In this document: positions 1 to 8,234 of the stretch, piece by piece
Position numbering within the stretch: position 1 is the stretch's first letter
Layout of the letters: each line of letters begins with the position of its first letter
DNA from: Pseudomonas alkylphenolica
GTDB taxonomy: Bacteria; Pseudomonadota; Gammaproteobacteria; Pseudomonadales; Pseudomonadaceae
NCBI RefSeq assembly: GCF_000746525.1
Contig: NZ_CP009048.1
Span: 1,288,501 to 1,352,500, forward strand
Direction of reading: 5' to 3'
Length of the DNA stretch: 64,000 nt
Position numbers and translations under genes: made by a program
The notes under the pieces: model-generated
Told to the model about the DNA's origin: nothing
What the model saw: only the letters and a program-made list of their open reading frames with translations
Database searches by the model: none

Positions 1-325
1 CATCTGGTGGGCGAGCAATCTGGCACGCCTGTTTGAAAGCTTTCGCTCAATTTTCAAATTCCGCGACGGAGCGAGAGAAAGCGTCTCGCTAAGCAATAAC
101 GGGTTTTCCCGGCTTGGCGTACTCAGCCTAATAGGCTGGAGGCTAATGAAATCAAGGGTTGGAGGATTTTTGGATGGAGTTGGCTGGTGACACACCTACA
201 CTAATAACCTATGTTTAGTATGGGTATATTGATGGTTTTAGAGTGGTTAATCTAGGTCTGCTCGGTGGCGTAATCCCGGTATGTTCCGGTAGCTGTATCC
301 GGTGCTTTGCATTTCCGTCGCATTT
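1..325. other. No recognisable gene
   Basis: Short frames are open on both strands, but none has a start with a ribosome site or a family-like sequence. There is a small inverted repeat of TTTGAAA/TTTCAAA type near 31-58. A gene tail entering from outside the window cannot be excluded. Confidence 0.4.
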
Positions 326-535
326 TTATAGAGAGCGTAGAGATTCGATCCCAGACGAGATTGCTTCGGCATTGGTGTCGAGAGTCGTGAGGGTGGCCAG
401 CACGTTGTCATGTACGGTGGTTGACCCTCGCTGACTGATCCAAAGGGAGAGTTCTTCAAGTCCTGCCCTTAGGGCGTGTTGGTTGAGTAGCAGCAGTTCC
501 AGCGTATCGGCTGTGACCAAGCGCTTATCTTCCAT
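326..535 (-). CDS. Small conserved-looking protein downstream of XRE regulator
   Basis: Protein of 69 residues with no recognised domain; mostly helical and leucine-rich in the first half (LELLLLNQHALRAGLEEL). An AGGA ribosome site lies 7 bases before the ATG, which supports the start. It follows the XRE regulator gene on the same strand after about 50 bases, so the two are probably cotranscribed. Function unknown. Confidence 0.6.
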   Translation of the reverse strand: MEDKRLVTADTLELLLLNQHALRAGLEELSLWISQRGSTTVHDNVLATLTTLDTNAEAISSGIESLRSL

Positions 536-588
536 GTGGGCTTCCTGATCGGTTGAGATTACGGCATCTGCATGGGCGTCAGAGCAGG

Positions 589-837
589 TTAGAGCTCCAG
601 TATGCCTTTCTCAAGTTCTTGCACTAGTTCGATAAGGCTGATTCCCAGAACCTTACATAGGTCGCGGAGCTGCACAATATCCAATCGACGTGTCCCGTTC
701 TCAACGTCACTCATGAATGACTGGGGTCGACTCAGTGCCTTGGAGCAATCGACTTGGGTCAAGCCCGCCGCCTTTCTGTGCTTTCGTAGCAGATTCAGTA
801 GGACTGTGTGTTCAGATCGATAGATCGTCTTCGGCAT
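589..837 (-). CDS. XRE-family helix-turn-helix regulator
   Basis: Protein of 82 residues that is almost entirely one Cro/CI-type helix-turn-helix domain. The segment LRKHRKAAGLTQVDCSKALS followed by SFMSDVENGTRRLD matches the usual pattern, with the recognition helix in the second part. Such single-domain regulators act as repressors of mobile elements or control a neighbouring gene. Here the likely partner is the 69-residue gene directly downstream. An AT-rich stretch with TATCTGAA/TTCGGATA sequences lies just upstream (885-910) and could be its operator. Confidence 0.8.
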   Translation of the reverse strand: MPKTIYRSEHTVLLNLLRKHRKAAGLTQVDCSKALSRPQSFMSDVENGTRRLDIVQLRDLCKVLGISLIELVQELEKGILEL

Positions 838-949
838 GGCTGGCTGGCTACAGATGGGTAGCCTCTCAACCTATATCCGGTTTTCAGATATCTGAATTTC
901 GGATATTCTGATTTACCTAGGTATGCCATCCACGAACCACGGATAGACC

Positions 950-1135
950 ATGAACGATCAGCTCTACTACCTGACCAGCCAGAAGAAGACAACGAACCAC
1001 ATCTTGCACCTGCTGATGTGCATCCCTACCTGTGGGTTATGGCTGTTCGTCTGGGGCATGAATATGCGTGCGAATGACTGGCACAATCGTAAGATCGACA
1101 AACAGATCAAGCAGATTCTGCAACGCAAGGCGTAG
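950..1135 (+). CDS. Small single-span membrane protein
   Basis: Protein of 61 residues. A hydrophobic segment at about 18-37 (LHLLMCIPTCGLWLFVWGMN) is followed by a basic tail rich in K, R and Q, so a single membrane span with a cytoplasmic tail is likely. Its sequence looks like the small membrane proteins often seen in phage and island DNA, but I cannot assign a family. The ribosome site is weak. Function unknown. Confidence 0.5.
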   Translation: MNDQLYYLTSQKKTTNHILHLLMCIPTCGLWLFVWGMNMRANDWHNRKIDKQIKQILQRKA

Positions 1136-1186
1136 ATTGATAGCCTATTAGGGAGGAAGGTCCAATCTTGCTACCCTTGCTTTCTA

Positions 1187-1241
1187 TAGTCCCGGACTAT
1201 CTCGATCACCCGTGTAAGGTCTCGTCTATTTAGTCCCGGAC
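1187..1241. repeat. Two copies of palindromic TAGTCCCGGACTA; second split by IS21
   Basis: The 13-base near-palindrome TAGTCCCGGACTA is complete at 1187-1199. A second copy starts at 1231 and is interrupted after TAGTCCCGGAC by the IS21-family element. Its last part resumes at 3862. Before insertion the two copies would have been 31 bases apart. Possible roles are a protein-binding site or a recombination site; neither is proven. Confidence 0.6.
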
Positions 1242-1246
1242 TGCGG

Positions 1247-1361
1247 ATTCCACGGTCATCTGGCCACCCATTCCATGAGCATCTGACCACCGATTCCACG
1301 CTGATCCGGCCACCCATTCCACGCGCATCCGGCCACTGATTCCACGGCCATCCGGCCACTC
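1247..1361. repeat. Five tandem 23-bp repeats in the IS21 left end
   Basis: Five head-to-tail copies of a 23-base unit of form ATTCCACGnnnATCcGGCCACnn. Similar units in opposite orientation occur at the right end (about 3770-3861). IS21 elements carry such multiple terminal repeats as transposase-binding sites. Confidence 0.85.
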
Positions 1362-1430
1362 AACCGGGCAGGCAGCTACGCAGGATTTCTTCACTACCAT
1401 CGACCTCTTTTTCGAAGCAGAGAGGTCGTC

Positions 1431-2960
1431 GTGGAGCGTTTATCCATGCGTAAGATTCGCGAAGTACTACGTCTCAAGTTCGAGGTCGGACTATCAGCTC
1501 GCCAGATTGCGGTCAGCGTGCAGGTCGGTCGTGTCACCGTCGGCGACTACCTCAATCGTTTTGCCGCCAGTGGTCTCAGTTGGCCCTGTTCGTTGTCCGA
1601 TGCCGAGTTGGAGCAGCAACTGTTCCCGCCGGCCCCGGCGGTTGCCAGCGAGAAGCGGCCTTTACCCGATTGGGCATGGGTGCATGCCGAACTGCGCCGC
1701 CCCGGGGTGACCCTGGCGCTGCTCTGGCAGGAGTACCGCCTGAGCCAGCCGCAGGGCTTTCAGTACAGCTGGTTCTGTGAGCACTACCGGGCCTGGCAGG
1801 GCAAGCTGGACGTGGTGATGCGTCAGGAGCACCGCGTCGGCGAGAAGCTGTTCGTCGACTATGCCGGCCAGACGGTGCCGGTTATCGACCGCCACAGCGG
1901 CGAGATCCGCCAGGCGCAGGTGTTCGTCGCGGTGCTCGGCGCGTCCAGCTACACCTTCGCCGAAGCCACCTGGTCGCAGCAGCTGCCGGACTGGCTAGGC
2001 TCGCATACCCGTTGCTTCGCCTTCCTCGGCGGCGTGCCGGAGATCGTGGTGCCGGACAACCTGCGCAGCGCGGTGAGCAAGGCCCATCGTTACGAGCCGG
2101 ACATCAACCCCAGCTACCGCGACCTTGCCGAGCACTACGGAGTGGCGGTGGTGCCGGCGCGGGCACGCAAACCGCGCGACAAGGCCAAGGCCGAAGTCGG
2201 CGTGCAGGTGGTCGAGCGTTGGATCCTCGCGGCCCTGCGCAACCGTCAGTTCTTCTCCTTGGACGAACTCAACAGCGCCATCTCCGTGTTGCTGGAGCGG
2301 CTCAACCAACGCCCGTTCAAGAAGCTGCCGGGCTCGCGCCAGACGGCCTTCGACAGCCTGGATCGTCCGGCGCTGCGCCCCCTGCCGGAGCAACCCTACG
2401 TCTACGCCGAGTGGAAGAAAGCGCGGGTGCACATCGACTACCACGTCGAGGTCGATGGGCATTACTACTCGGTGCCGTATCAACTGGTGAAGAAGCAGCT
2501 GGAGGTGCGCCTGACGGCGCGCACCGTCGAGTGTTTCCACGCCAACCAGCGAGTGGCCAGCCACCTGCGCTCAATGCACAAGGGCCGGCACAGCACGCAG
2601 GCCGAGCACATGCCCAAGAGCCATCGCGAGCATGCCGAGTGGACGCCACAACGGCTGATCCGCTGGGCCGAGCAGACCGGGCCGAACACCGCCGGCGTGA
2701 TCCGGCACATCCTCGAACGGCGCATCCATCCGCAGCAGGGCTACCGGGCCTGCCTGGGCATCCTGCGCCTGGGCAAAACCCACGGCGAAGTGCGCCTGGA
2801 GTTGGCCTGCCGTCGCGCCATCAGCCTCGGCACGTGCAGCTACAAGAGCCTCGAATCGATCCTGCGCCAGGGGCTGGAGAACCTGCCGCTGGCCCAGCAG
2901 CACCTGCCCCTGCTGCCGGACGACCACGCCAACCTGCGCGGCCCCGGCTACTACCACTGA
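1431..2960 (+). CDS. istA: IS21-family transposase IstA
   Basis: Protein of 509 residues (GTG start; an in-frame ATG lies five codons later). An N-terminal helix-turn-helix (about 1-50, LSARQIAVSVQVGRVTVGDY) is followed by a DDE integrase core with FVDYAGQTVPV for the first Asp, VPDNLRSAV for the second, and a Glu-bearing segment near KAKAEVGVQ. A C-terminal DNA-binding region completes it. It catalyses cut and joining of the element ends, helped by IstB. The istB gene follows after 17 bases. No frameshift is seen. Confidence 0.93.
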   Translation: MERLSMRKIREVLRLKFEVGLSARQIAVSVQVGRVTVGDYLNRFAASGLSWPCSLSDAELEQQLFPPAPAVASEKRPLPDWAWVHAELRRPGVTLALLWQEYRLSQPQGFQYSWFCEHYRAWQGKLDVVMRQEHRVGEKLFVDYAGQTVPVIDRHSGEIRQAQVFVAVLGASSYTFAEATWSQQLPDWLGSHTRCFAFLGGVPEIVVPDNLRSAVSKAHRYEPDINPSYRDLAEHYGVAVVPARARKPRDKAKAEVGVQVVERWILAALRNRQFFSLDELNSAISVLLERLNQRPFKKLPGSRQTAFDSLDRPALRPLPEQPYVYAEWKKARVHIDYHVEVDGHYYSVPYQLVKKQLEVRLTARTVECFHANQRVASHLRSMHKGRHSTQAEHMPKSHREHAEWTPQRLIRWAEQTGPNTAGVIRHILERRIHPQQGYRACLGILRLGKTHGEVRLELACRRAISLGTCSYKSLESILRQGLENLPLAQQHLPLLPDDHANLRGPGYYH

Positions 2961-2977
2961 ACACAAGGAATCCCACC

Positions 2978-3733
2978 ATGCTGCCCCATCCGACCCTGGA
3001 CAAGCTGCAAACCCTGCGCCTGCACGGCATGCTCAAGGCGCTGAACGAACAACTGAAAACCCCGGACATCGACAGCCTGAGCTTCGAGGAACGCCTCGGC
3101 CTGCTGGTCGACCGCGAGCTGACTGAACGCGACGACAAGCGCCTGAGCAGCCGCCTGCGCCAGGCCCGGCTCAAGCACAACGCCTGCCTCGAAGACATCG
3201 ACTACCGCAGCCCGCGCGGGCTGGATAAGGCGCTGATCCTGCAACTGAGCGGCGGCCAGTGGCTACGCGACGGCCTCAACCTGATCATCGGCGGCCCCAC
3301 CGGTGTCGGTAAAACCTGGCTGGCCTGCGCCCTGGCCCACCAGGCCTGCCGAGAAGGCTACAGCGTGCGTTACCTGCGCTTGCCGCGTTTGCTGGAAGAA
3401 CTGGGTCTGGCCCATGGCGACGGGCGCTTCGCCAAGCTGATGAGCAGCTACGCCAAGACCGACCTGCTGATCCTCGATGACTGGGGCTTGGCCCCGTTCA
3501 CCGCCGAACAGCGGCGCGACATGCTGGAGCTACTGGACGACCGCTACGGCCAGCGCTCGACCATCGTTACCAGCCAGATGCCGGTGGACAACTGGCACGA
3601 ACTGATCGGCGATCCGACCCTGGCCGACGCTATCCTCGACCGCCTGGTGCACAACGCTTACCGGATCAATCTGAAGGGTGAATCAATGCGCAAACGGACG
3701 CAGAAATTGACGACGCCAGCCAACCCGGACTAA
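2978..3733 (+). CDS. istB: IS21-family helper ATPase IstB
   Basis: Protein of 251 residues of the DnaC-like AAA+ family. A Walker A motif GGPTGVGKTWLA and a Walker B LLILDDWGLAP are both clear. IstB binds DNA, assembles with IstA and selects the target. The start ATG was chosen because an AAGGA site lies just upstream and the protein begins as IstB proteins do (HPTLDKLQTLRLHGML). A much longer frame covering part of istA in another phase is an artefact of high GC. Confidence 0.93.
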   Translation: MLPHPTLDKLQTLRLHGMLKALNEQLKTPDIDSLSFEERLGLLVDRELTERDDKRLSSRLRQARLKHNACLEDIDYRSPRGLDKALILQLSGGQWLRDGLNLIIGGPTGVGKTWLACALAHQACREGYSVRYLRLPRLLEELGLAHGDGRFAKLMSSYAKTDLLILDDWGLAPFTAEQRRDMLELLDDRYGQRSTIVTSQMPVDNWHELIGDPTLADAILDRLVHNAYRINLKGESMRKRTQKLTTPANPD

Positions 3734-3896
3734 CAATGCCACCCCTGCGTCGCTGCGCTCCGACTGCCCGGCCGGATGGCCGTGGAACAGGTGGCCAGAT
3801 GGCCCTGGAATGCCTGGCCAGATGAGAGCGGACTGGGTGGCCGGATGGCGTGGAATCCGCAGTCCCGGACTATTTCCCCTCGAATCCGTTAGGTGA

Positions 3897-4595
3897 TCAA
3901 GCAGCGTTAGCCTGTCGGAGCAATGTGTAAGCACTGGTGCAATCATCGATGCAATCGAGCTCGGCTTGCAGTACGTCCCGAACCTGTGGGTTGTGCTCCA
4001 GGTACATCATCATTCCGTCCAGAGCATGTCGAGCACACTGGGCGATCAGTGAACCTTGAGACTTTCCAAGTCCTGTGGCGTTTCTTACAGCTGCGGTGCT
4101 GATATCTGGCATCTTCACAGCCGCGTACACGTGCTGAGGGCTAACGTTCAGCTTCCCTTTGCTCGCTTTGGCTACGGTGTAGCAGGCGGCCATCACGTAA
4201 TCCTCAACCCAATTTTGAGCGCGCAGATCATATAGATCGTGCTCAGGATGCACGTCAGCTAGTGCAATCAGGCGGTGGAGCGGGTTGTGCATGACAGTAA
4301 AAGGACGGGTCACGCTCTTCATCGTCGCAATTTTCTTCTGCGGCTCAGGTGGTGCATTCTGCGAATCGTTCGCTGCGGACAGCAATCGCAGTGCATCTTG
4401 GGATTGCTTAGAGCTCAAACAGGATTTTGAACCGCTGCTTACGGCCTCTGATTTGGGCTCTTGGATCGGGTCTGTAGGGGGCGTGAATGCATAGGAAACG
4501 TATTGCCCAATGATTTCTCCAGTATCTGTGCTGATGCAGTAATCATCGGTGCGGTGGGTGCTGATGTTGAAGTTCTGAGCGGGATTGAAAGCCAT
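3897..4595 (-). CDS. Unknown accessory protein (232 aa)
   Basis: No family recognised. The first 90 residues look unstructured, rich in P, S, Q and K (FTPPTDPIQEP, PPEPQKK). The rest, from about residue 100, seems helical and folded (MHNPLHRLIALADVHPEHDL). The start is supported by a strong AAGGAGG site. It lies 96 bases after the HNH/AP2-like gene on the same strand, and the leaders of the two genes share the sequence TGAAATGAACT. Its stop lies close to the IS21 right end, but the frame is not broken by it. Confidence 0.65.
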   Translation of the reverse strand: MAFNPAQNFNISTHRTDDYCISTDTGEIIGQYVSYAFTPPTDPIQEPKSEAVSSGSKSCLSSKQSQDALRLLSAANDSQNAPPEPQKKIATMKSVTRPFTVMHNPLHRLIALADVHPEHDLYDLRAQNWVEDYVMAACYTVAKASKGKLNVSPQHVYAAVKMPDISTAAVRNATGLGKSQGSLIAQCARHALDGMMMYLEHNPQVRDVLQAELDCIDDCTSAYTLLRQANAA

Positions 4596-4691
4596 GGGAA
4601 TCCTCCTTGGGGTAAGTTCATTTCATGGGCGGTTGCCTCGGTATGTGGTTGGGCCGCAAGCGAGTACCAGCGGCCGTGTTCAGTGAAACTT

Positions 4692-5429
4692 TTAAGTTGA
4701 GAATCCAGTGGTTTCCCTACCTGCTGCTGCGTCAGCCCGAAGTCTGTCGGCGTAGTGGATCAGCGCTCGCACAACTTCTATGTGCACCACTCGTTCCTTC
4801 ATGTACCGCTGTAGGGCGTCATCGATCACATCTGCCTTCTTCTCCTGCCAAGCTTTGTGAGCTGATAAGGGGCAGGCAAAGCTGCCGAGGCGAATTTGCT
4901 TGCCATCAGCTCTGCAAAACGCCTGATACCCAACCCCTCGTACATGCTTAGTTACCCCTAGCGGCCACTTGCCACGGGTGGCTGCGGAGTCGGTTACGAT
5001 GAGGTTGAGATACGGGGGCACGTATCGACAGTGCTCCGGTCCATACACCTTGTTGCCGGGGCAAATCAGGTCTTTATCTAGGCACCAGCCTTCAACGTGG
5101 TTTTGATCGAACCACGCTTTAAACCCAGAGAAGCGGAGCCAATCAGGGTGTACTGAGCAACCGATATAAGTGGGGCAGCGAGCATGGGTTTTCTTGCCAT
5201 AGCCGCGATTTATCATAGCGTTCCACGCTGAATACTCTGGCTGTAGCCGTAGCTTACCGGTCTTGGGGTCACGGTAGGACGAGTGTCCGGGGAGGTCGTT
5301 AATCCCAACTCCACACACAAGCTTTCCGCTAACACTATCGTTGGCAGAGTCTGGGGTGGGGGTGGTGGGTTCAGACGGTTTGGCTTGGAAGGCCGGGGAA
5401 GTCAAATTCAAGTCGAGCGGGTATGGCAT
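4692..5429 (-). CDS. Phage-type HNH-like / AP2-like DNA-binding protein
   Basis: Protein of 245 residues. From about 60 to 145 it follows the pattern of phage HNH/homing-type proteins: YSAWNAMINRGYGKK, then CPTYIGCSVHPDWLRFSGFKAW, then a DKDLICPGNKVYGPEHCRYVP block. A segment at about 150-195 (GVTKHVRGVGYQAFCRADGK, then LGSFACPLSAHKAW) resembles an AP2 DNA-binding domain. Proteins of this build occur in phages and are thought to be homing-like or regulatory. I do not see a full HNH metal triad, so nuclease activity is unsure. An AGGAGA site supports the start. Confidence 0.65.
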   Translation of the reverse strand: MPYPLDLNLTSPAFQAKPSEPTTPTPDSANDSVSGKLVCGVGINDLPGHSSYRDPKTGKLRLQPEYSAWNAMINRGYGKKTHARCPTYIGCSVHPDWLRFSGFKAWFDQNHVEGWCLDKDLICPGNKVYGPEHCRYVPPYLNLIVTDSAATRGKWPLGVTKHVRGVGYQAFCRADGKQIRLGSFACPLSAHKAWQEKKADVIDDALQRYMKERVVHIEVVRALIHYADRLRADAAAGRETTGFST

Positions 5430-5669
5430 GGATGTTCTCCTGTGTCAGTTCATTTCAATAGGCAATTCCTCTCGGTAGATGCCGGTGTAGTTTGGTGAAT
5501 CTCAGGCAGCACGATACCGACATCAATCGCTCAATAAGCGATGGGTGTTTTAGGCGTGTCTGGCTGAGTCGGAAATCTTACCTGAAGTTCAATTAGTTGT
5601 CAAGGCTTAATTGATGTGAAAGATTGAATTTGATCCATGTTAATAGTTGGCCGATTGCGAGCTTTCTGA

Positions 5670-6473
5670 TTATGAATGTTGGTTGTGGGTGATGTGCACA
5701 TCGTGAATGATGAAGTCGTCAAGGTGAATTTGTCGAGAATTTTTAGGCACGTAGAATCCATGCTTTTTCATATGGTCCATTACGGACTTTCCTGCGCTGT
5801 CGCAGTGTTTGAAGATGCTGTTGATTATGCTTCCAGTTTTGTCAGATGATCCGTATAGAAGTTTTATGTGTTCGGGTAGTAGATGGTTTTTGAAATAGCT
5901 TTCTTCTCGGTTGTTGAAAGCTGGGATTTTGCCCAGATCATGATCAACAATTATGCCAAGTCTTTTGCCTTTCAATAGGTTGTGGTTAAGAGAGGTTATA
6001 GCTAAATGCCAGCCAATCGGTTCAAATACACTGTTATCAGATTTCGTAGCAATCAAGAATGCTTTGTGAGGCTCTACAGAAAAAGGCATCTCCAATTCGC
6101 TTAGTTTCTTCTTTATTATGTATGAAGAGCAGACTCCAATGGCGTAGCCGTTATGTCTCTCTCGAAAGCCAGGGTCGCCGTAATAATTGGTGTCCACCGC
6201 CATTAAGTGATCAAAGTTTTTGACGAGCTGTGGCCACATGTCATCTAGATAAAACTCATTGCCTCCAATTGGGAAGGAGGAGACAACCTTGTCTTCCTTG
6301 GTGTCTCGCGGATGCGTAACCTTGTTGTAAACAGAGGTGGGGTCTAATTGGGGGATGGAGAAAAGTCCTGTCGCCGGATCAAATCTGATTGTCAACTCCG
6401 AAACTACATCCTTTGTTGTGCCGTATACCCATTCCGTACGTGGCTTTGGTGGAGTTCCTTTGTTCTTAGCCAT
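5670..6473 (-). CDS. Unknown protein next to serine recombinase (267 aa)
   Basis: I do not recognise this family. The sequence has several spaced acidic motifs on predicted strands: HLMAVDTNYYGD (about 89-100), GIIVDHDLGK (about 174-183) and YGSSDKTGSI (about 207-216). A pattern of Asp after hydrophobic strands is compatible with an RNase H-like nuclease fold, but this is only an impression. Its DNA is clearly AT-rich compared with the chromosome. The recombinase gene lies 44 bases upstream on the same strand, so it is probably cotranscribed cargo. No signal peptide or membrane span. Confidence 0.6.
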   Translation of the reverse strand: MAKNKGTPPKPRTEWVYGTTKDVVSELTIRFDPATGLFSIPQLDPTSVYNKVTHPRDTKEDKVVSSFPIGGNEFYLDDMWPQLVKNFDHLMAVDTNYYGDPGFRERHNGYAIGVCSSYIIKKKLSELEMPFSVEPHKAFLIATKSDNSVFEPIGWHLAITSLNHNLLKGKRLGIIVDHDLGKIPAFNNREESYFKNHLLPEHIKLLYGSSDKTGSIINSIFKHCDSAGKSVMDHMKKHGFYVPKNSRQIHLDDFIIHDVHITHNQHS

Positions 6474-6517
6474 GCTTTAAGTCCTTCTCTAATATTCCTA
6501 GGTGGTAGGGTTACAGG

Positions 6518-8215
6518 CTATTCTTTAACGGTTCCGTGACGTGCTTTCCACATCGCCAGAAGCTCTGACGGTAGCTCATCCCAAGATTCAGTTTTGGCAA
6601 AGGTGGCTTCCACCTCGTTCAGGTCGCCTTGGATCACCTGAAGGTCGACATGCTCGTCGTGCATTGCTTCAAAACGGATGTTGCCGCCTTGGTGCATCAG
6701 GTAGAAGAGCAAGTTTGGTGATTCGGCACTGAACAGAGTGGGGATGGCGTTGTTCTTAGTGACCCAATACGTCTCGTCTGTTCTGCCGTTCTTGTTGACG
6801 AAGATGTAGAGGCCAAGCCTCTTGATGAGATTGTTAGCAGCTACCCGGCCTTCAAACGAAACGAGGTCCAGCTTCTTAAAGAAGTCGTCTTTGTTCATCA
6901 CCCTGTCAGATGCCAACTGCTCACTGATGGCTGCACACTCCGATTCAAGAGCACCAATCTCGGCTTCCAGTTCGTGTAGTAGCTTCGCAGTGATGCGGGA
7001 TGGGAACTCAGCGTGTGACGCTTCTGCATCGTCCTGACGCACTTTAAGAGATGCGATGCGGCCTTCTACAATATGCAAAGACTTCTGCAATCTGCCCGAG
7101 CTGTCCTGCACCAGCGACAGGCTGTCTACCTTAGGCAGCATCTCTTTAAATACTTCCTCGGTGCGTGGGGCGCTGATGATCCCGGCGTCACACAGTCCCC
7201 TAGTAACCTTGGAGCATTTGTAATACTTACGGCCACGTTGGCCTTGGAGGTGCATGGCGGCCCCGCATTTGTAGCAATTGAGGATACCTGCCAGCACGTT
7301 GAAATTGGTGGTGGTCTTGGTGACGGTGTGAGTTTTGCGAGACGATCTAGCAGCGTGGGCCAGGTAGTATTCATCCTCAGTCACTACGGAAGGGAAGTAG
7401 CCCTTGATCGGCTCTCCGTCGGGAGTTCTCTTGCCGTCTATGAAGATGTGAGGCTGGTACTCCCCGATGGTCGTCCGGCTGTCGAGGATATGTCGCACGG
7501 TCGAGAAGCCCCACAGGCCGGAGAAATTCTTTCTTCCTGCACTGAAAGCGGGTATGCCCTCCTGATTCAATGTGGCTGCAATGATGCGGGAGCCGTGGCC
7601 CTTTGTGGATAGGTCGAAGATGCGGCGAACAACGGCAGCCTTGTCAGGGTTGAGCACATAGCTATCTGGTGTCACATCGAGCCACAGCGGACGGAGTTTG
7701 CCCAAGGGCTTGCCAGTGGTGCGAGCCTCTTTCTGTTTCGCACGCCATGCAGAGGATACCCGGCCACCCTTGGTTGCCGATTCCTCATGTGCACGTGACA
7801 TTGAGATGATCGAGATGATCAGATCGAGTTCGTTGTATTCCTTGGTATACAGACGTTTGTCCACGCTTGTGTAGACGTTGATGCCCTTGGCCAGCAGGTC
7901 GAGGAATCTTGGAAGGGCGTCACGCACTCGTTCACGTGAAAGACGATCCAGCGATTCCACTACTAGATAGCTGCCGGGTGGGATTGTCCCGTCTTCCACA
8001 TAGCTCAGGAATCGGGCTAGCTCGCCAGTGTCGTCAAGGTGCTTGCCTTTGAAGGCCGAACGCCCTGCATCAAAGAATAGGTATTCTCTCGGGTCCGCCA
8101 GCTCTAAGCCGTTCTCATCGCAAAAGGCTTTGGCTGCCTTTACCTGTCTGGTGTAGCTGTCGCCTGCTGACTGCTTTGCACTACTGAATCTGATGTAGCT
8201 GAAAACCTTGCTCAC
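6518..8215 (-). CDS. Large serine recombinase
   Basis: About 565 residues with the order typical of large serine integrases. First comes a catalytic resolvase domain (YIRFSSAKQ, where the Ser after RF is the likely nucleophile, and ESLDRLSRERV). A recombinase domain follows (about 165-290, KGHGSRIIAATLNQEGIPAF). Next is a zinc ribbon with CYKCGAAM and YYKCSKVTRGLCD, a coiled coil (about 370-430) and a C-terminal tail. It would integrate or excise the element. The GTG start gives the N terminus usual for the family; a TTG five codons upstream is an alternative. Neither has a good ribosome site. The gene begins about 20 bases after the ychJ stop, so it may be read from the ychJ promoter. Confidence 0.9.
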   Translation of the reverse strand: MSKVFSYIRFSSAKQSAGDSYTRQVKAAKAFCDENGLELADPREYLFFDAGRSAFKGKHLDDTGELARFLSYVEDGTIPPGSYLVVESLDRLSRERVRDALPRFLDLLAKGINVYTSVDKRLYTKEYNELDLIISIISMSRAHEESATKGGRVSSAWRAKQKEARTTGKPLGKLRPLWLDVTPDSYVLNPDKAAVVRRIFDLSTKGHGSRIIAATLNQEGIPAFSAGRKNFSGLWGFSTVRHILDSRTTIGEYQPHIFIDGKRTPDGEPIKGYFPSVVTEDEYYLAHAARSSRKTHTVTKTTTNFNVLAGILNCYKCGAAMHLQGQRGRKYYKCSKVTRGLCDAGIISAPRTEEVFKEMLPKVDSLSLVQDSSGRLQKSLHIVEGRIASLKVRQDDAEASHAEFPSRITAKLLHELEAEIGALESECAAISEQLASDRVMNKDDFFKKLDLVSFEGRVAANNLIKRLGLYIFVNKNGRTDETYWVTKNNAIPTLFSAESPNLLFYLMHQGGNIRFEAMHDEHVDLQVIQGDLNEVEATFAKTESWDELPSELLAMWKARHGTVKE

Positions 8216-8234
8216 GAGACAAACGCTCAAATTG

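Larger units (their letters stand above)
1242..3861 (+). mobile_element. IS21-family insertion sequence, complete (2620 bp)
   Basis: Terminal inverted repeats begin TGCGGATTCCACG at the left and end CGTGGAATCCGCA at the right. They are flanked by a direct repeat GTCCCGGAC (1233-1241 and 3862-3870). That is 9 bases as read; IS21 elements usually make 4 or 8, so one base may be a chance match. Inside are istA and istB in the usual order, both open, so the element looks intact and possibly active. Its GC-rich codon use resembles Pseudomonas rather than the AT-richer DNA it entered. Confidence 0.93.
1..8234. mobile_element. Integrative element with serine recombinase (partial)
   Basis: This stretch carries no Pseudomonas core gene. 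It holds an XRE regulator, unknown genes, a phage-type HNH/AP2-like protein and a large serine recombinase lying directly against the 3' end of the core gene ychJ. Parts of it, above all 5.5-6.5 kb, are clearly richer in A and T than the core. Large serine recombinases normally sit at one end of the element they move, so the right boundary is inferred near the ychJ stop. The left boundary was not found and probably lies outside the window. Prophage remnant or genomic island cannot be told apart. Confidence 0.55.

Noticed and set aside
2..190. Open plus-strand frame entering from the left edge
   Set aside because: About 62 codons without family features; could equally be non-coding.
1247..1361. 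Short regular repeats resembling a CRISPR array
   Set aside because: The 23-base units are directly tandem without spacers and belong to the IS21 end; no cas genes.
2012..3733. A 573-codon frame running through istA into istB
   Set aside because: Only its part from 2978 matches IstB; the rest is the wrong phase of istA in GC-rich DNA.
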